DNA of 19,966 nt from an uncultured Propionibacteriaceae bacterium. GTDB lineage: Bacteria; Actinomycetota; Actinomycetes; Propionibacteriales; Propionibacteriaceae. Location of the stretch: contig CAKZHP010000106.1 in the NCBI GenBank assembly GCA_936924635.1, forward strand, positions 1 through 19,966, written 5' to 3'. This document shows, one piece after another, positions 19,912 through 19,966 of the stretch (the stretch's first letter is position 1; every line of letters begins with the position of its first letter). The notes under the pieces were generated by a model, which was not told the origin of the DNA, did not search any database, and was given only the letters and a program-made list of their open reading frames with translations. The translations under genes and the position numbers were made by a program.

Positions 19912-19966
19912 GGTGGAGTGGCCGAGAGGCGAGGCAACGGACTGCAAATCCGTGTACACGGGTTCA
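19912..19966 (+). tRNA. tRNA-Cys (anticodon GCA), truncated by the window end
   Basis: Starts GGTGGAG with D-arm GCCGAGAGGCGAGGC and anticodon loop CTGCAAA (anticodon GCA). The sequence ends in the T-loop (GGGTTCA), so the 3' acceptor strand lies outside the window. Confidence 0.92.

Noticed and set aside
19657..19959. Minus-strand ORF containing DGIRTRDPHLGKVMLYQLSHVR
   Set aside because: It is the antisense translation of tRNA-Gly and tRNA-Cys, a well-known false annotation.

Overview
The window is a high-GC actinobacterial chromosome segment carrying a small integrated mobile element. An actinomycete host is indicated by the order thrS - HIT protein - pgsA - patA - pimA. This is the conserved phosphatidylinositol-mannoside (PIM) locus of Actinomycetota, known in Mycobacterium tuberculosis as Rv2614c to Rv2610c. 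GTG starts and 4-nt start/stop overlaps are common. The sequence alone does not fix the genus.

Layout. (1) 1-5056, all on the minus strand: a small membrane protein, then thrS, an Ap4A-phosphorylase-like HIT protein, phosphatidylinositol-phosphate synthase, the PIM acyltransferase and the N-terminus of pimA, tightly packed. (2) 5151-13239: an integrated element of about 8.05 kb, bounded by a 41-bp direct repeat that is the 3' end of tRNA-Val(CAC). The intact tRNA lies at the right junction. (3) 13286-14518: a secreted GH16-type protein (minus strand) with a recognisable promoter and terminator. (4) 14519-19741: a muropeptide-catabolism neighbourhood with a dipeptide epimerase (frameshifted), a cytoplasmic class A beta-lactamase-fold hydrolase, an M20 peptidase, remnants of a peptide ABC importer (binding-protein N-terminus joined to an ATPase domain) and an LD-carboxypeptidase. 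(5) 19828-19966: tRNA-Gly(GCC) and the start of tRNA-Cys(GCA).

The element is the most interesting part. Left to right it encodes a tyrosine integrase, a small Cys-containing protein and an excisionase-like HTH protein. A strictly overlapping six-gene operon follows (winged-helix-like protein, small helical protein, RecA/RepA-like ATPase, WhiB, Cys-rich protein, small protein). Next come a non-coding leader of about 410 bp, one HK97-fold major capsid protein, an orphan 158-aa protein, and a convergent pair of Zn-binding-type proteins (one DUF6907-like). No terminase, portal, protease or tail gene is visible. The simplest reading is a phage satellite that brings its own capsid protein and borrows everything else from a helper phage. 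Candidate replication iterons (10-bp repeats inside the 3' end of the ATPase gene) and candidate integrase arm sites (inverted 11-bp repeats near both ends) fit this picture.

Two 1-base frameshifts and one gene fusion in the muropeptide region suggest either decay of that pathway or sequencing/assembly error. They should be resolved before drawing biology from them.
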